Below, piece by piece: positions 42,807 to 51,231 of a DNA stretch of 64,000 bases (position 1 is the stretch's first letter; the number at the start of each line of letters is the position of its first letter). The notes under the pieces were generated by a model. That model did no database searches and was not told the origin of the DNA. It was given only the letters and a program-made list of their open reading frames with translations. A program made the translations under genes and the position numbers. Source of the stretch: Candidatus Merdivicinus excrementipullorum (GTDB taxonomy: Bacteria > Bacillota > Clostridia > Oscillospirales > Ruminococcaceae); the NCBI GenBank assembly GCA_018716725.1, contig DVJP01000050.1, forward strand, positions 29,229 through 93,228, read 5' to 3'.

Positions 42807-43285
42807 TTATGAATGACCGAGTTACGTTATCGGAAGCGATTGAAATATTGGCCGGCTATGGCCCCGCCATTTGGCTGGGCGTTTTGGCAGCTGCTGTGAC
42901 CTTCATTGTTGAAATTATACTGTGCGCCAAAGGCGTCCTCTTTGCCGGCGGGGAACAGAAAATTAAGCGGGCAAAAAAGAAAGGGAATGTCACGCTGGGC
43001 ACCCTGAAAGATTTTCATTATAAAGACCGGGAGCCGGAGGGGAAAACGGCCAACCGCCTGTATACCGGCATCTATGAATACACTGTGGATGGGGTGACCC
43101 GGACAAAGCGTATCACCCTGTCCGGTACAAAGCCGCCCTATACCCTCTATTTTTACTATACTTCCACGCCGGAACATGTCTTTTCCCAGTATGATACGGG
43201 GAAGAACCCGCTGAAAATCCTGCTGTATATTATCCCGGTCCTGGCGGCGTATATAGTAATGACGGCATTAGGATTCAGACCTTAA
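42803..43285 (+). CDS. membrane protein, DUF3592-like layout
   Basis: 160 residues. One membrane span (about 20-43), a soluble beta-rich domain (about 55-130: GTLKDFHYKDREPEG, then YEYTVDGVTRTKRITLSG) and a C-terminal span (about 137-155). The span/beta/span layout with a Y-x-Y-x-V-D-G motif resembles DUF3592-type proteins; that identification is tentative. Start ATG at 42803, with an alternative two codons later. Confidence 0.65.
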   Translation: MIMNDRVTLSEAIEILAGYGPAIWLGVLAAAVTFIVEIILCAKGVLFAGGEQKIKRAKKKGNVTLGTLKDFHYKDREPEGKTANRLYTGIYEYTVDGVTRTKRITLSGTKPPYTLYFYYTSTPEHVFSQYDTGKNPLKILLYIIPVLAAYIVMTALGFRP

Positions 43286-43358
43286 ATCCCGGCAATCAGG
43301 GCAGGCGCCGTTGAATACCATGCGCCGGTTTTGCCGGATTAGCAAGGAGGAACGTTAT

Positions 43359-43523
43359 ATGGGATACGATGTGAGCTTTCACCCCATCTCCTCCAAAGAA
43401 ATGGAGGAGTGGTATTTTACCCCGCTGGAATGGGTCAGGCAGGGGCAGGAGAAAAAAGCGCTGGAACTGGTCCCCACCAAAATCACCGGCCGGGATGGGA
43501 ATATGCTGGAAGAAATAAAATAA
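43359..43523 (+). CDS. 54-residue protein, possible N-terminal remnant
   Basis: ATG at 43359 follows AAGGAGGAACGTTAT. MGYDVSFHPISSKEMEEWYF then PLEWVRQGQEKKALELVP reads like the start of a larger soluble protein, but it stops after 54 residues. A remnant cut by rearrangement is likely; a genuine small protein is possible. It lies 30 bases before the DIP1984-family gene. Confidence 0.5.
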   Translation: MGYDVSFHPISSKEMEEWYFTPLEWVRQGQEKKALELVPTKITGRDGNMLEEIK

Positions 43524-43553
43524 CGATATGGAACATATAAGGATGGTGGAAAG

Positions 43554-44009
43554 ATGAAACTTGCGGAAGCGCTGCAGGAACGCGCTGATTTGAACCGGAA
43601 GATTGAACAGCTGAACAACCGGCTGAGCAATAACGCCTTGGTGCAGGAAGGGGAGGAGCCTGCGGAAAATCCCGAAAAACTGAAACAGGAATTGGATGCT
43701 TCCATTTCACGCTTGGCCTGCTTAATGGCGCAAATCAATTTGACCAATTGCAGAACTGTGGTGGATGGACAGACTTTAACGGAATTGATCGCGAAAAAAG
43801 ACGCGCTTTTGTTAAAGCTCCATGTTTACCGCGACGCCGTCTATGCAGGGAGCCAGACGGCCTACCGCGCCAGAAATACGGAAATCAAAATTAAAGCCGC
43901 CTTTTCCGTGCCTGCCTGGCAGGCTGAGGTGGACCGCATGTCCAAGGAGGTGCGGCAATTGGACAATAAATTGCAGGAAAGCAACTGGCGCACGGAATTG
44001 CTGGAATAA
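43554..44009 (+). CDS. DIP1984 family protein
   Basis: 151 residues. MKLAEALQERADLNRKIEQL, then NNALVQEGEEPAENPEKL, INLTNCRTVVDGQTLTELIAKKD and LDNKLQESNWRTELLE at the C-terminus are the conserved blocks of the DIP1984 family (also annotated septicolysin). Long helices with coiled-coil character. Its biochemical role is not known to me. GGTGGAAAG precedes the ATG. A tRNA-like sequence begins about 10 bases after its stop. Confidence 0.9.
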   Translation: MKLAEALQERADLNRKIEQLNNRLSNNALVQEGEEPAENPEKLKQELDASISRLACLMAQINLTNCRTVVDGQTLTELIAKKDALLLKLHVYRDAVYAGSQTAYRARNTEIKIKAAFSVPAWQAEVDRMSKEVRQLDNKLQESNWRTELLE

Positions 44010-44391
44010 AAGGAAGCTGGTAGCGGAAACAGGGCGAATGCCGCGCGGCGACAGCGAAAGTCGTAACACTGGCGCGCCGAAGGGCAGGCGTGAGGTTCGA
44101 GTCCTCGAGCATTGCTACGCCCCGATTGCGTACAGATGTATCGTAATCCATTATTGTTACAACCAGGCGTTGACTGTATCTGCCAGGGCGGGTATGGGGA
44201 ATTTGCTTCCGATGTGAAACCAGCAGGAGGTGCTGTATGAAAATGGTGATGGGCTGCACGGATTTCAAAGGCCATGGCTTCGACTAATTCTTCCGATAAA
44301 ACGTGGAACATGTCCAGTCCGGGGATTTTTCTTTGGACAGACAGAATCCGGCCGATTTCCGCATAGTCTGATAAAAAGGAGGAATGCGGAG
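44010..44391. other. gap with tRNA-like element and two tiny coupled frames
   Basis: Holds the tRNA-like sequence (44020-44118), then a 34-codon frame (44136-44240) whose stop overlaps (ATGA) a 16-codon frame (44237-44287) that has AGGAGG 7 bases upstream. Neither peptide is recognisable; they may be fragments of a decayed gene. Confidence 0.45.
44020..44118 (+). ncRNA. tRNA-like RNA candidate
   Basis: A perfect T-arm, TGAGG-TTCGAGT-CCTCG (44091-44107), with the invariant TTCGA loop. The ends form a 7-base acceptor-like stem, GTAGCGG (44020-44026) with TTGCTAC (44112-44118), including two G-U pairs. A 3-base hairpin GGC-GAAT-GCC sits in the D-arm position, and GCGAC-AGCGAAA-GTCGT (44048-44064) forms a 5-base stem with a 7-base loop. 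It is not a normal tRNA: the loop lacks U33, four extra bases follow the T-arm, and no CCA is encoded. Strand follows the upstream DIP1984 gene. Confidence 0.4.
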
Positions 44392-44757
44392 ATGTTTTCC
44401 CAGATTTTGACGTTTTTGGCCAGTCATTTGTTGTATTTTGCGCTGCACCTGGACCGGGCTAGTACCTTTCCAAAGCCTTTGTCTGCGGCCCAGGAGCAGG
44501 AATGCTTTGCAAAAATGGCGGAAGGGGACAAAAAGGCCCGGGATATGCTCATTGAACACAACCTGCGGCTGGTGGCCCATGTCGCAAAGAAGTATGCCAG
44601 CGGGCAAACCGATACGGACGACCTGCTTTCCATTGGCACTATGGGGCTGATGAAAGCGGTTTCCAGTTTTTCCTATGAAAAAGGCACGCGGTTTGCCACA
44701 TATGCATCCAGATGTATTGATAATGCTATCCTATCAATACGGCCTTTTGGGGCTTAG
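44392..44757 (+). pseudogene. sigK: sporulation sigma factor SigK, N-terminal half only
   Basis: 121 residues from ATG at 44392 with AAGGAGG upstream. A hydrophobic pro-like segment, then FPKPLSAAQEQECFAKMAEGD, MLIEHNLRLVAHVAKKYASG and DDLLSIGTMGLMKAVSSF match sigma-K region 2 closely. After RCIDNAI (residues 107-113) the sequence leaves the family and stops at 44757; the remaining half (regions 3-4) is absent from the window. In Bacillus and Clostridioides the skin element interrupts sigK at about this point (CIENEI), excised in the mother cell. Here it is either the left half of a skin-type split gene or a dead gene. No recombinase gene is seen in the following 19 kb. Confidence 0.82.
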
Positions 44758-44779
44758 AAAAAATTTGTATAATCATGCA

Positions 44780-44820
44780 AAAATCGAAACAAAGGTAAAA
44801 TCCCTTTGTTTCGATTTTCG
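44780..44820. terminator. bidirectional terminator after the sigK fragment
   Basis: AAAATCGAAACAAAGG pairs perfectly with CCTTTGTTTCGATTTT (16-base stem, 7-base loop), with T-runs on both strands. Confidence 0.85.
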
Positions 44821-44830
44821 TTTGGATGAC

Positions 44831-45082
44831 CTATTGCTTTTTCTCACAGCCTTCCAGGATGGATTGCGCGACTGCGTCCATCAATTTTAGTTTTTGCTCA
44901 ATAGGGCAATTTAGCTTATCTATGTACTGTACGACATAATTTACATGGAATTTTGCCACACGAGCATCAAACAGCGCCTGCTTTTCCGGTGTTTCCGGAT
45001 AGTGAACGATAATTTCGATAGGCCGGCCCTCCTTTTTCAGGTGCTGTTTTATTATATGCGCTTGGGCTTCGCTGGTATGCAT
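44831..45082 (-). CDS. 83-residue hypothetical protein
   Basis: Soluble, helix/strand alternating: HTSEAQAHIIKQHLKKEG, then IEIIVHYPETPEKQALFD and YVVQYIDKLNCPIEQKL. No ribosome-binding site precedes the ATG at 45082 and the frame stays open for another 14 codons (FYGIRKRNGRPAVG) without a start, so it may be the C-terminal piece of a longer gene. It shares the 44780 hairpin as its terminator. No family recognised. Confidence 0.5.
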   Translation of the reverse strand: MHTSEAQAHIIKQHLKKEGRPIEIIVHYPETPEKQALFDARVAKFHVNYVVQYIDKLNCPIEQKLKLMDAVAQSILEGCEKKQ

Positions 45083-45528
45083 GCCGACAGCCGGTCTGCC
45101 GTTTCTCTTCCGAATGCCGTAGAAGTTTTATAACCCCCAAAAAGGCCGCGATTTGACGGCTGGGTGCAGGAGAACGGGGTTTGGTATCTTTACAAAGACG
45201 CTCCCCCGCCACCGGCTGGAATCTATATAACGGCGCCTGGTACTACCTGTATGGCTGGGGCGGCATGGCGGCCAATACCACCACGCCGGATGGGTATCGG
45301 GTCGGCCCAAATGGGGCTTGGATTGCACAGCTTTCACAAAGATTCGCACCCCTGCCTATAAACATAAAGCAACGAAAACCGGGGGTGTTTTGTCCCGGCT
45401 TTCGCTGCCCAAAGGTGATTCCATTGTGCTTATTTGTTTGGTTAACGATTGTTTTGGGGATTCCAAATCCTAACAGCGCCGCAAGGGTTCAAAGAATGGA
45501 AATGGCGATAGGGCGCGGCGTTAGAGGG
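45083..45528. other. 446-base region with one gene fragment
   Basis: Apart from the choline-binding fragment at 45152-45343 nothing coding is seen. A weak GC-rich inverted repeat (GAAAACCGGGGG ... CCCGGCTTTC, about 45377-45407) may be a relic terminator of the fragment. Confidence 0.5.
45152..45343 (+). pseudogene. choline-binding repeat fragment with frameshift
   Basis: FDGWVQENGVWYLYKDA in one frame, then after a shift at about 45200-45215, ATGWNLYNGAWYYLYGWGG and DGYRVGPNGAWI in another. These are C-terminal cell-wall-binding repeats like those of the protein at 24950. No upstream part, start or catalytic domain remains, so it is a relic. Confidence 0.75.
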
Positions 45529-47967
45529 CTATAAGGCGCAATTGCTCAGCAAAATCCTGCCTTCCCCGGGCTGCAGTTCCATAGGGGAACCCAGCGTATA
45601 GCCGCAGGCAGGCTGATACTGCGGGATTTCGGGGCAGTCCGCAGTCTGGATTCCGGGGGATGCGGACCGGAGGCGGACCTGCCTTGGTTCATCCGCGAAA
45701 TTTGCCGCCACAATCAGAAGCGCGGCTCCTTTTCGGTAAACGGAAACCGGTACTTCCGGGTCTCCCGACCGGATAGGGCAGTCCGGATCCCAGTATCCCA
45801 ACAGCGTGGCGTCTTGTATGCCCCACTGCGCCAGGAATTTCCACAAGGGCACGGGGCTGCACTCGCTTTCTTCGTAAACCCGGTTGGTCATGCCGTAGAT
45901 AAGCCCTTTGTAGTTGTTGCTTTCTTCCCCCAGCATTTCCCCGGGAACCCCGTACATGATCCCGCAGATGGCAGACATCCAGTAATCCGGCTTTGTATCC
46001 CGATAGCGGAAGGCTTCGCCGAACCAGATTCGGTCCAGATATGGGAACAGCGGCAGGTACAGATTCATATTGCAGCAGTAGCCCGCCCCGTAATGGTCCT
46101 CAAAATGGTTCCAGGCATGAAGGTCCACCTGGCAGCCGTCCTTTTGGGAATCCAGGATTTTGCGCAGGCGGCGCAAGGCTGTCCGGTCCATCCCGGTGTC
46201 GTCAATATATACGCCGTCGATTCCGCATTTCTGGACAAGCCGGGAAAGACCTTCCATGTAGAAATTTACAATCCGCGACTGGGAATTTACAATAATGGAA
46301 GCGCAGCTTTCCCCCTGGTACCTTCCGCTGCGGACCGTGGTTTTCCAAGCGGCAATGACCCGGTCCGCGCCTAAGTTTTCCTTAATCCAGGGGTCCAGGC
46401 CGCCTTGTTCAGGCACCCCTTGAGTAATCCCCTTATCCGCCGGGTAAATTTCCTCCCCCAAAGAGAGAAAGGGGAAAATCTCCGGTATGCGGTTTGTCAG
46501 TTCCCGAACAGTATAGTAGGGCTTTACTTGGATTCCCAGCCTGTGAGCGTCCGCAGTTAAACGCGCCAGCTTTTCCTCCTCGAAGAAAGGGTAGTTAATG
46601 AATGGGATCAAATCGCTTCCATGGTGGAGGTTGACCACATTGGCAAACGATTCTTTCGCCTGGCGCACCTTCTCAAAGGAATCCGGCACACTATTCCGGT
46701 GGAAATAGCGGCGGCTCCATTTATCTTTCCAATTGATGGGCTTCATTGGGGTGAAAAAGCAGCGGAAACAGTATTCCCGGACAGTCCCTTTTGAAAAGGC
46801 CGTCTCTCCGCAGAAAATATTCACCCGGCAGGAATCCGTTCCCCTCCGCAGGGAAATCCCGCCTTTCCCCTGGTTGAACCAGCCGTCAGGCATCCGCAGA
46901 GGGTTGTTGTGATAGTAAATGTTCACATGGGGCGCATGATAAAACCGGTCCATGAGCTGAATCTGCATTCCCCGGTTTACAGTCCCAAGGAAGAAGGAAT
47001 CCTGCCGCTTTTCTGCGTCCCATTCCCAATCCCAGCTGTCCGGGCAGAAACCGCCTTCGTATCCCAGACCAATGAAATAGTCCGCCGAATCTTTCCGGTA
47101 GGCAAACTTCAGCTGGACGTCCTTTAACTGGAAATCCTCTTCCGGGTAAACCCGAATTTGCATGGAAAGGCAGCCGTCATACTCCAAACGCCCATAAATT
47201 TCTACGTTTCCTTTGGAAAAAGCAGCCTGTCCAACCCATGCGGTCCCATCCTCATTTTCCTCCGTAAAGGTGAGCCGGCCCTCTTTCAGAGGTTCTTCCC
47301 CCAAAAAGAAAGCGGGGGATTCCTGGAAAAGCGGAAGGCCGTTCCCCTGGGAAATGACGGAATTGTCATGACAGAAGCTGCTCCGCATCTGGCGGATAAG
47401 GCCGTTGCTTTGAAGCTCCACTGTTCTTCCCACAATATGCAGCTGATCGCCGTTGCGCTGGACAGGTTGGTATGGCTTGGTAATGCGGGAATCCAACCCT
47501 CGGTCCGAATTCAGCCACGCCAGGCGGCTGTGGTTCCAAATATCCCCAAAGCCATGGTCCGCCGCGATTTCCTCCAGAACATCCAGCGCCACAGGAACTT
47601 CCAGGAGCGTTTCGCCGCCGGGCGAAATAATCCGAACTGCGCCGGTAAAGCGCCCGGTTTCCTGTTCCTCGGACAGCAGGAAACCAACCCAGAGCAGCTT
47701 CCAGCGCCCGGCTTCCAGGCAGATTGGTTTCCGCCAGGGGCGCCCCTGGCCGTCAATCCCTTCTTGCTGGAAAACCGTAAACTGCCGGACGCCCTCCGGA
47801 AATTTGTCAGGGCAAACCTGAACCGTCAGCGGTTTTTCGGAACGCAGCAGGAGCTGGAAGGTAAAATACTCCCCTTTGCGCACCTGGAAAGAACCCGCGC
47901 TTTCCTCCGGGACGGCGAGCCGCACTGGATTCAGCGTCTGTTCCCGTTTAATCAACCGATACTCCAT
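45529..47967 (-). CDS. large glycoside hydrolase-like protein (DUF6067-like)
   Basis: 812 residues from ATG at 47967 (AAAGGGG 7 bases upstream), no signal peptide. Two N-terminal beta-sandwich-like regions (about 1-420) are followed by a TIM-barrel-like part (about 440-720) with LGIQVKPYYTVRELTNR, then KCGIDGVYIDDTGMDRTALR, whose Asp pair sits where retaining or substrate-assisted glycosidases carry catalytic acids, and a C-terminal beta domain. The architecture resembles glycoside hydrolase proteins of the DUF6067 kind; substrate unknown. Last gene of the 55583-45529 operon, directly after the response regulator. Confidence 0.7.
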   Translation of the reverse strand: MEYRLIKREQTLNPVRLAVPEESAGSFQVRKGEYFTFQLLLRSEKPLTVQVCPDKFPEGVRQFTVFQQEGIDGQGRPWRKPICLEAGRWKLLWVGFLLSEEQETGRFTGAVRIISPGGETLLEVPVALDVLEEIAADHGFGDIWNHSRLAWLNSDRGLDSRITKPYQPVQRNGDQLHIVGRTVELQSNGLIRQMRSSFCHDNSVISQGNGLPLFQESPAFFLGEEPLKEGRLTFTEENEDGTAWVGQAAFSKGNVEIYGRLEYDGCLSMQIRVYPEEDFQLKDVQLKFAYRKDSADYFIGLGYEGGFCPDSWDWEWDAEKRQDSFFLGTVNRGMQIQLMDRFYHAPHVNIYYHNNPLRMPDGWFNQGKGGISLRRGTDSCRVNIFCGETAFSKGTVREYCFRCFFTPMKPINWKDKWSRRYFHRNSVPDSFEKVRQAKESFANVVNLHHGSDLIPFINYPFFEEEKLARLTADAHRLGIQVKPYYTVRELTNRIPEIFPFLSLGEEIYPADKGITQGVPEQGGLDPWIKENLGADRVIAAWKTTVRSGRYQGESCASIIVNSQSRIVNFYMEGLSRLVQKCGIDGVYIDDTGMDRTALRRLRKILDSQKDGCQVDLHAWNHFEDHYGAGYCCNMNLYLPLFPYLDRIWFGEAFRYRDTKPDYWMSAICGIMYGVPGEMLGEESNNYKGLIYGMTNRVYEESECSPVPLWKFLAQWGIQDATLLGYWDPDCPIRSGDPEVPVSVYRKGAALLIVAANFADEPRQVRLRSASPGIQTADCPEIPQYQPACGYTLGSPMELQPGEGRILLSNCAL

Positions 47968-48008
47968 AATAATACCCCTTTCCAAATATAGGCGGCCCCT
48001 GATTCTAA

Positions 48009-49448
48009 TTATTCCCAGTGGGACTTGCTGCTTTTTGCATACTGAATGGGGGATTTCCCCACTATTTTTGTAAACATCCGGGAAAAATGCTCTACATATA
48101 AGTATCCGACCCTTTCCGCCACTTCGTTTACATGCAGAAAGGTGTGGGACAAAAGTTCCTTTGCGTGCTGTATCCGCACGGTGTTCAGATACTGCTTGAA
48201 GTACATATTTTTTTCATCGGAAAGATACGCGCGGATAGCCTGTTTGCTGATGCCCAATTGCTCCGCTGCTTTTGAAATGCTCAGCTCCGGCTCAAAATAA
48301 TGGCTTTCCACATAAGCCTCAATCATATCCCCCACATGGCAGGCCGGCTGGTTCTCCAAAATAATCTGTTGATTGACCAACTGGTCGAATTCCGCGCCTA
48401 TGGCGATAATGTCCGGCGCTTCCCGCAAGTTCCCGGTATTCTTACACGGCTTCCCGCATACCGCCTGATACATCCGCCGGTAAAGCTGGGCAGCGTCTTC
48501 TTTGAGCGATTCAGGAGGGACCAGCAGGCGGGCCGCCTCATCAAACAAACGGTGGGCCATCTGCATCAATTCGGCAAGCCGGATCATATATGCGGGATTT
48601 TCCAGGCAGACGGAAATTTCATCCAGTATTTTCCGATAGGGGTCCTGCCCCTGTTCCTGATATTCAAAACAGCGCTCATCCGGGTAATAAAACCGGTATC
48701 CTGCGGCAGTTTCCGCCTGCTTCAGAATCTCGTCCGGCTGCAATGACTTCATAACTGCGCTGCATCCGACCCAATAGCTGGCCGAACCTGGACTCTCCAG
48801 AATTTTTTGAGTCAGAAAACGGCTGTTTTCTACCACGTTTTCCTTTGCATTGCCGTATGCCAGGAATAGGAGCCTCCCGTTGGATAAGGCGCAGCAAAAA
48901 CTGCCGATATCCTTTTGGAGGGAAAAAAGTTCTTCCGTAATCTGCAAAATCTGCGGGCTGCCGGAAAAACGCACTTCCATAAGCCGGAAGAAATAATATT
49001 CTCTTTCCGTATGGGAGATTGGCAGCTTGAGAAAAACGGTGTCCGCTCCCTGTAAGTCCAGTTGCTGGCTCCGGTATTTTTGATAGAGTTTTTCCATAAG
49101 CGGTTCAATTACGGAAGGATTGTCAATATCAATTTTTAAAATGTAATCCGTAGCTCCATTCTGAAAGCTTTCTTTTACCAGGGAAAAATCGCTGTAAGAG
49201 CTGATGACTACAAAGAGTACGTTGGGCAGGTATTCCTTTACGCGCTTAATCAGCTCCACGCCGTCCATATGGGGCATTTTAATATCGGTAAAAACGATCT
49301 CCACAGGATTCCGCTTGATAAAGTCGATTGCGCTGGCCCCGTCATACGCGGTCCCGACTACTTCCATCTCATATTTTTTCCAGTCAACGACTTTTTTCAT
49401 GAGGGAAAGGACCAGCGGTTCGTCGTCTACAAGCAAGACGCGTATCAT
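48009..49448 (-). CDS. YesN-type response regulator with AraC HTH
   Basis: 479 residues. Receiver domain (1-120) with VLLVDDEP (D9, D10) and the phosphoacceptor D55 in IVFTDIKMPHMDG; a long middle linker; C-terminal AraC double HTH (about 370-479) with LSISKAAEQLGISKQAIRAYL and VNEVAERVGYLYVEHFSRMF. The family controls carbohydrate operons. It overlaps the kinase stop by four bases. The CATGATA repeats at 55666-55693 are a plausible target. Confidence 0.92.
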   Translation of the reverse strand: MIRVLLVDDEPLVLSLMKKVVDWKKYEMEVVGTAYDGASAIDFIKRNPVEIVFTDIKMPHMDGVELIKRVKEYLPNVLFVVISSYSDFSLVKESFQNGATDYILKIDIDNPSVIEPLMEKLYQKYRSQQLDLQGADTVFLKLPISHTEREYYFFRLMEVRFSGSPQILQITEELFSLQKDIGSFCCALSNGRLLFLAYGNAKENVVENSRFLTQKILESPGSASYWVGCSAVMKSLQPDEILKQAETAAGYRFYYPDERCFEYQEQGQDPYRKILDEISVCLENPAYMIRLAELMQMAHRLFDEAARLLVPPESLKEDAAQLYRRMYQAVCGKPCKNTGNLREAPDIIAIGAEFDQLVNQQIILENQPACHVGDMIEAYVESHYFEPELSISKAAEQLGISKQAIRAYLSDEKNMYFKQYLNTVRIQHAKELLSHTFLHVNEVAERVGYLYVEHFSRMFTKIVGKSPIQYAKSSKSHWE

Positions 49449-51154
49449 GAAACCCCCTCCTTTAACGGCAAAGATATAACGATTGTGGTACCAACCCCCT
49501 TTTTGCTGAAGATTTTCAAACCGTACTCAGGTCCGCACAGCAGCTGGATCTTCTGATGAATCGCTTTTATGCCCAGGTTCGTAAAGTGGTTTTGGCTGCC
49601 TGAAGATTCCAGGATATTGATGAGCTTTTCATCCTGAAAGCCATCCCCGTTGTCTGAAACCTCTATTTGCAGGGACTGTTTTTCCTGATAAGCCGAGATT
49701 TGTATTTTTCCTCCCGGCTGGTTGGGATGAATGCCATGGAAAATACAGTTTTCCACCAGCGGCTGGAGAATAAAATTTGGGACCAGCCATTTTTCATCCT
49801 TTTCCAAAAGAGAAATTTCAAACTCAATATTCTTTTCATATGCCGCGTTTTGGATCATCATATAATGGCGAACATTTTCGATTTCGTCCTTTAACGCAAT
49901 CAGATCTCCCTCCCGTCCGACAACGCTCCGGAGCAGCTTTACCAGGGAAGAAATCAGCTGGCTGATCTTTTCCTGCCCGTTCAGTATGGCGATATATTTG
50001 ACAGTAGAAAGGGTATTATACAGGAAATGGGGGTTGATTTGGGCCTGCAGTTTGTCCAGGGTGGTTGTTTTGCATTTATCAATCAAACGGACGATTTCCT
50101 CCTGCCCGTCCTGATTTTTCCGGGTAAGGGACAAAATAGTATCGCTGATTTGGTTTAATTCGTAGCAATCTGAGAAATCCATAGATGTTTTGGTGATTTT
50201 TTGAAGGGGCCTGTAAATTTTCCGGTTGATGTATAAGAAATACATTCCAAAAAAGAAAATCGCCGCCAGCACCACCAAAATAATGGTAATCTGTTCCAGG
50301 CAAAGCTGGTCCATAACGCCGGAATATGAGAAATACCGGACAACTTGCATGGGGATTAAGCTGCACTGAAAGATGCTGAAATAAAATGCGTCGTGGGTCC
50401 CTGCAATTTGCTGTCCATTTTCAAACTGGCGGCCCTCGCCGGCAAAGGCGCGGATGTCATCAGGCAGCTCATGGGAAGCAATAACGTCGTCTCCCACAAC
50501 CAAAAACGTACCGTTGTGAACAGCGTCCCCAGTCCCCAGCAAATTTTCAAAAGCGCTTTGCTTATAGCATAAAAATACCGCCCCAACGAACTCCAGGCGA
50601 TCAATATCGACAATCATCTGCCCTACTGTAACCAAAGGCTCCCCACTTTTATTTTTCATCTCCGTGTCAATCAGCACAGCCTTCCCTGGAGAAGCCTGCG
50701 CTTCCTGAACCCACTCGGAACGGATCATTTCTCGGTCCTTGCTGGAAACAAAAGAATTATAATAGAGGTCTCCCTGGTTATTGCAGAAAATCACATTATC
50801 CAGTTCTCCGCCGCTCTGGGTTTTCAGCAAATCGGAAAAGCTCGTCAAATCGCGGTATGCTTCTACCAAACTGGAATTGTAATCTTGAAAGTCAACCTCC
50901 CGCAAAATTTCCTGCACGCGGGCATCCATTCTTGCCCGCTGGATCGTTTGATCGACCTGCATAAGCTTTCCGTTTACCATAATCCCCGTCAGCTGGGTGA
51001 TTTTCTGCTGTTCCTGCATTACATTCTGCTTCACTGTTTGGGATGTGGTCCATATCAGCAGAAGCCACACAAGCAGCAGCGGAAGAATAAACAGAAAAAA
51101 ACAGGCGCTTAGAATGATTTGCCTTAAAGTCCGTTCTCGGTGTTTTTTTGCCAT
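49445..51154 (-). CDS. YesM-type sensor histidine kinase
   Basis: 569 residues from ATG at 51154 (TTGGAGG upstream). A membrane span (about 14-36), an extracytoplasmic sensor of about 240 residues, a second span (about 280-300), then a His_kinase domain with H376 in INPHFLYNTLS and a HATPase region (LVENCIFHGIHPNQPGG, then SDNGDGFQ). Senses an external sugar or the binding protein state and phosphorylates the overlapping response regulator. Lies within the transporter operon. Confidence 0.92.
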   Translation of the reverse strand: MAKKHRERTLRQIILSACFFLFILPLLLVWLLLIWTTSQTVKQNVMQEQQKITQLTGIMVNGKLMQVDQTIQRARMDARVQEILREVDFQDYNSSLVEAYRDLTSFSDLLKTQSGGELDNVIFCNNQGDLYYNSFVSSKDREMIRSEWVQEAQASPGKAVLIDTEMKNKSGEPLVTVGQMIVDIDRLEFVGAVFLCYKQSAFENLLGTGDAVHNGTFLVVGDDVIASHELPDDIRAFAGEGRQFENGQQIAGTHDAFYFSIFQCSLIPMQVVRYFSYSGVMDQLCLEQITIILVVLAAIFFFGMYFLYINRKIYRPLQKITKTSMDFSDCYELNQISDTILSLTRKNQDGQEEIVRLIDKCKTTTLDKLQAQINPHFLYNTLSTVKYIAILNGQEKISQLISSLVKLLRSVVGREGDLIALKDEIENVRHYMMIQNAAYEKNIEFEISLLEKDEKWLVPNFILQPLVENCIFHGIHPNQPGGKIQISAYQEKQSLQIEVSDNGDGFQDEKLINILESSGSQNHFTNLGIKAIHQKIQLLCGPEYGLKIFSKKGVGTTIVISLPLKEGVS

Positions 51155-51231
51155 GGAAACCTCCAATAGTATAGATAACCCAAAACAGCAGGAAGGGGAG
51201 TTCCTGCTGTTTTATGCTGGCTCGTACTGAA

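Noticed and set aside
44020..44118. Functional canonical tRNA gene
   Set aside because: The T-arm is perfect but U33, a normal D-arm and correct T-arm to acceptor spacing are missing; kept only as a tRNA-like candidate.
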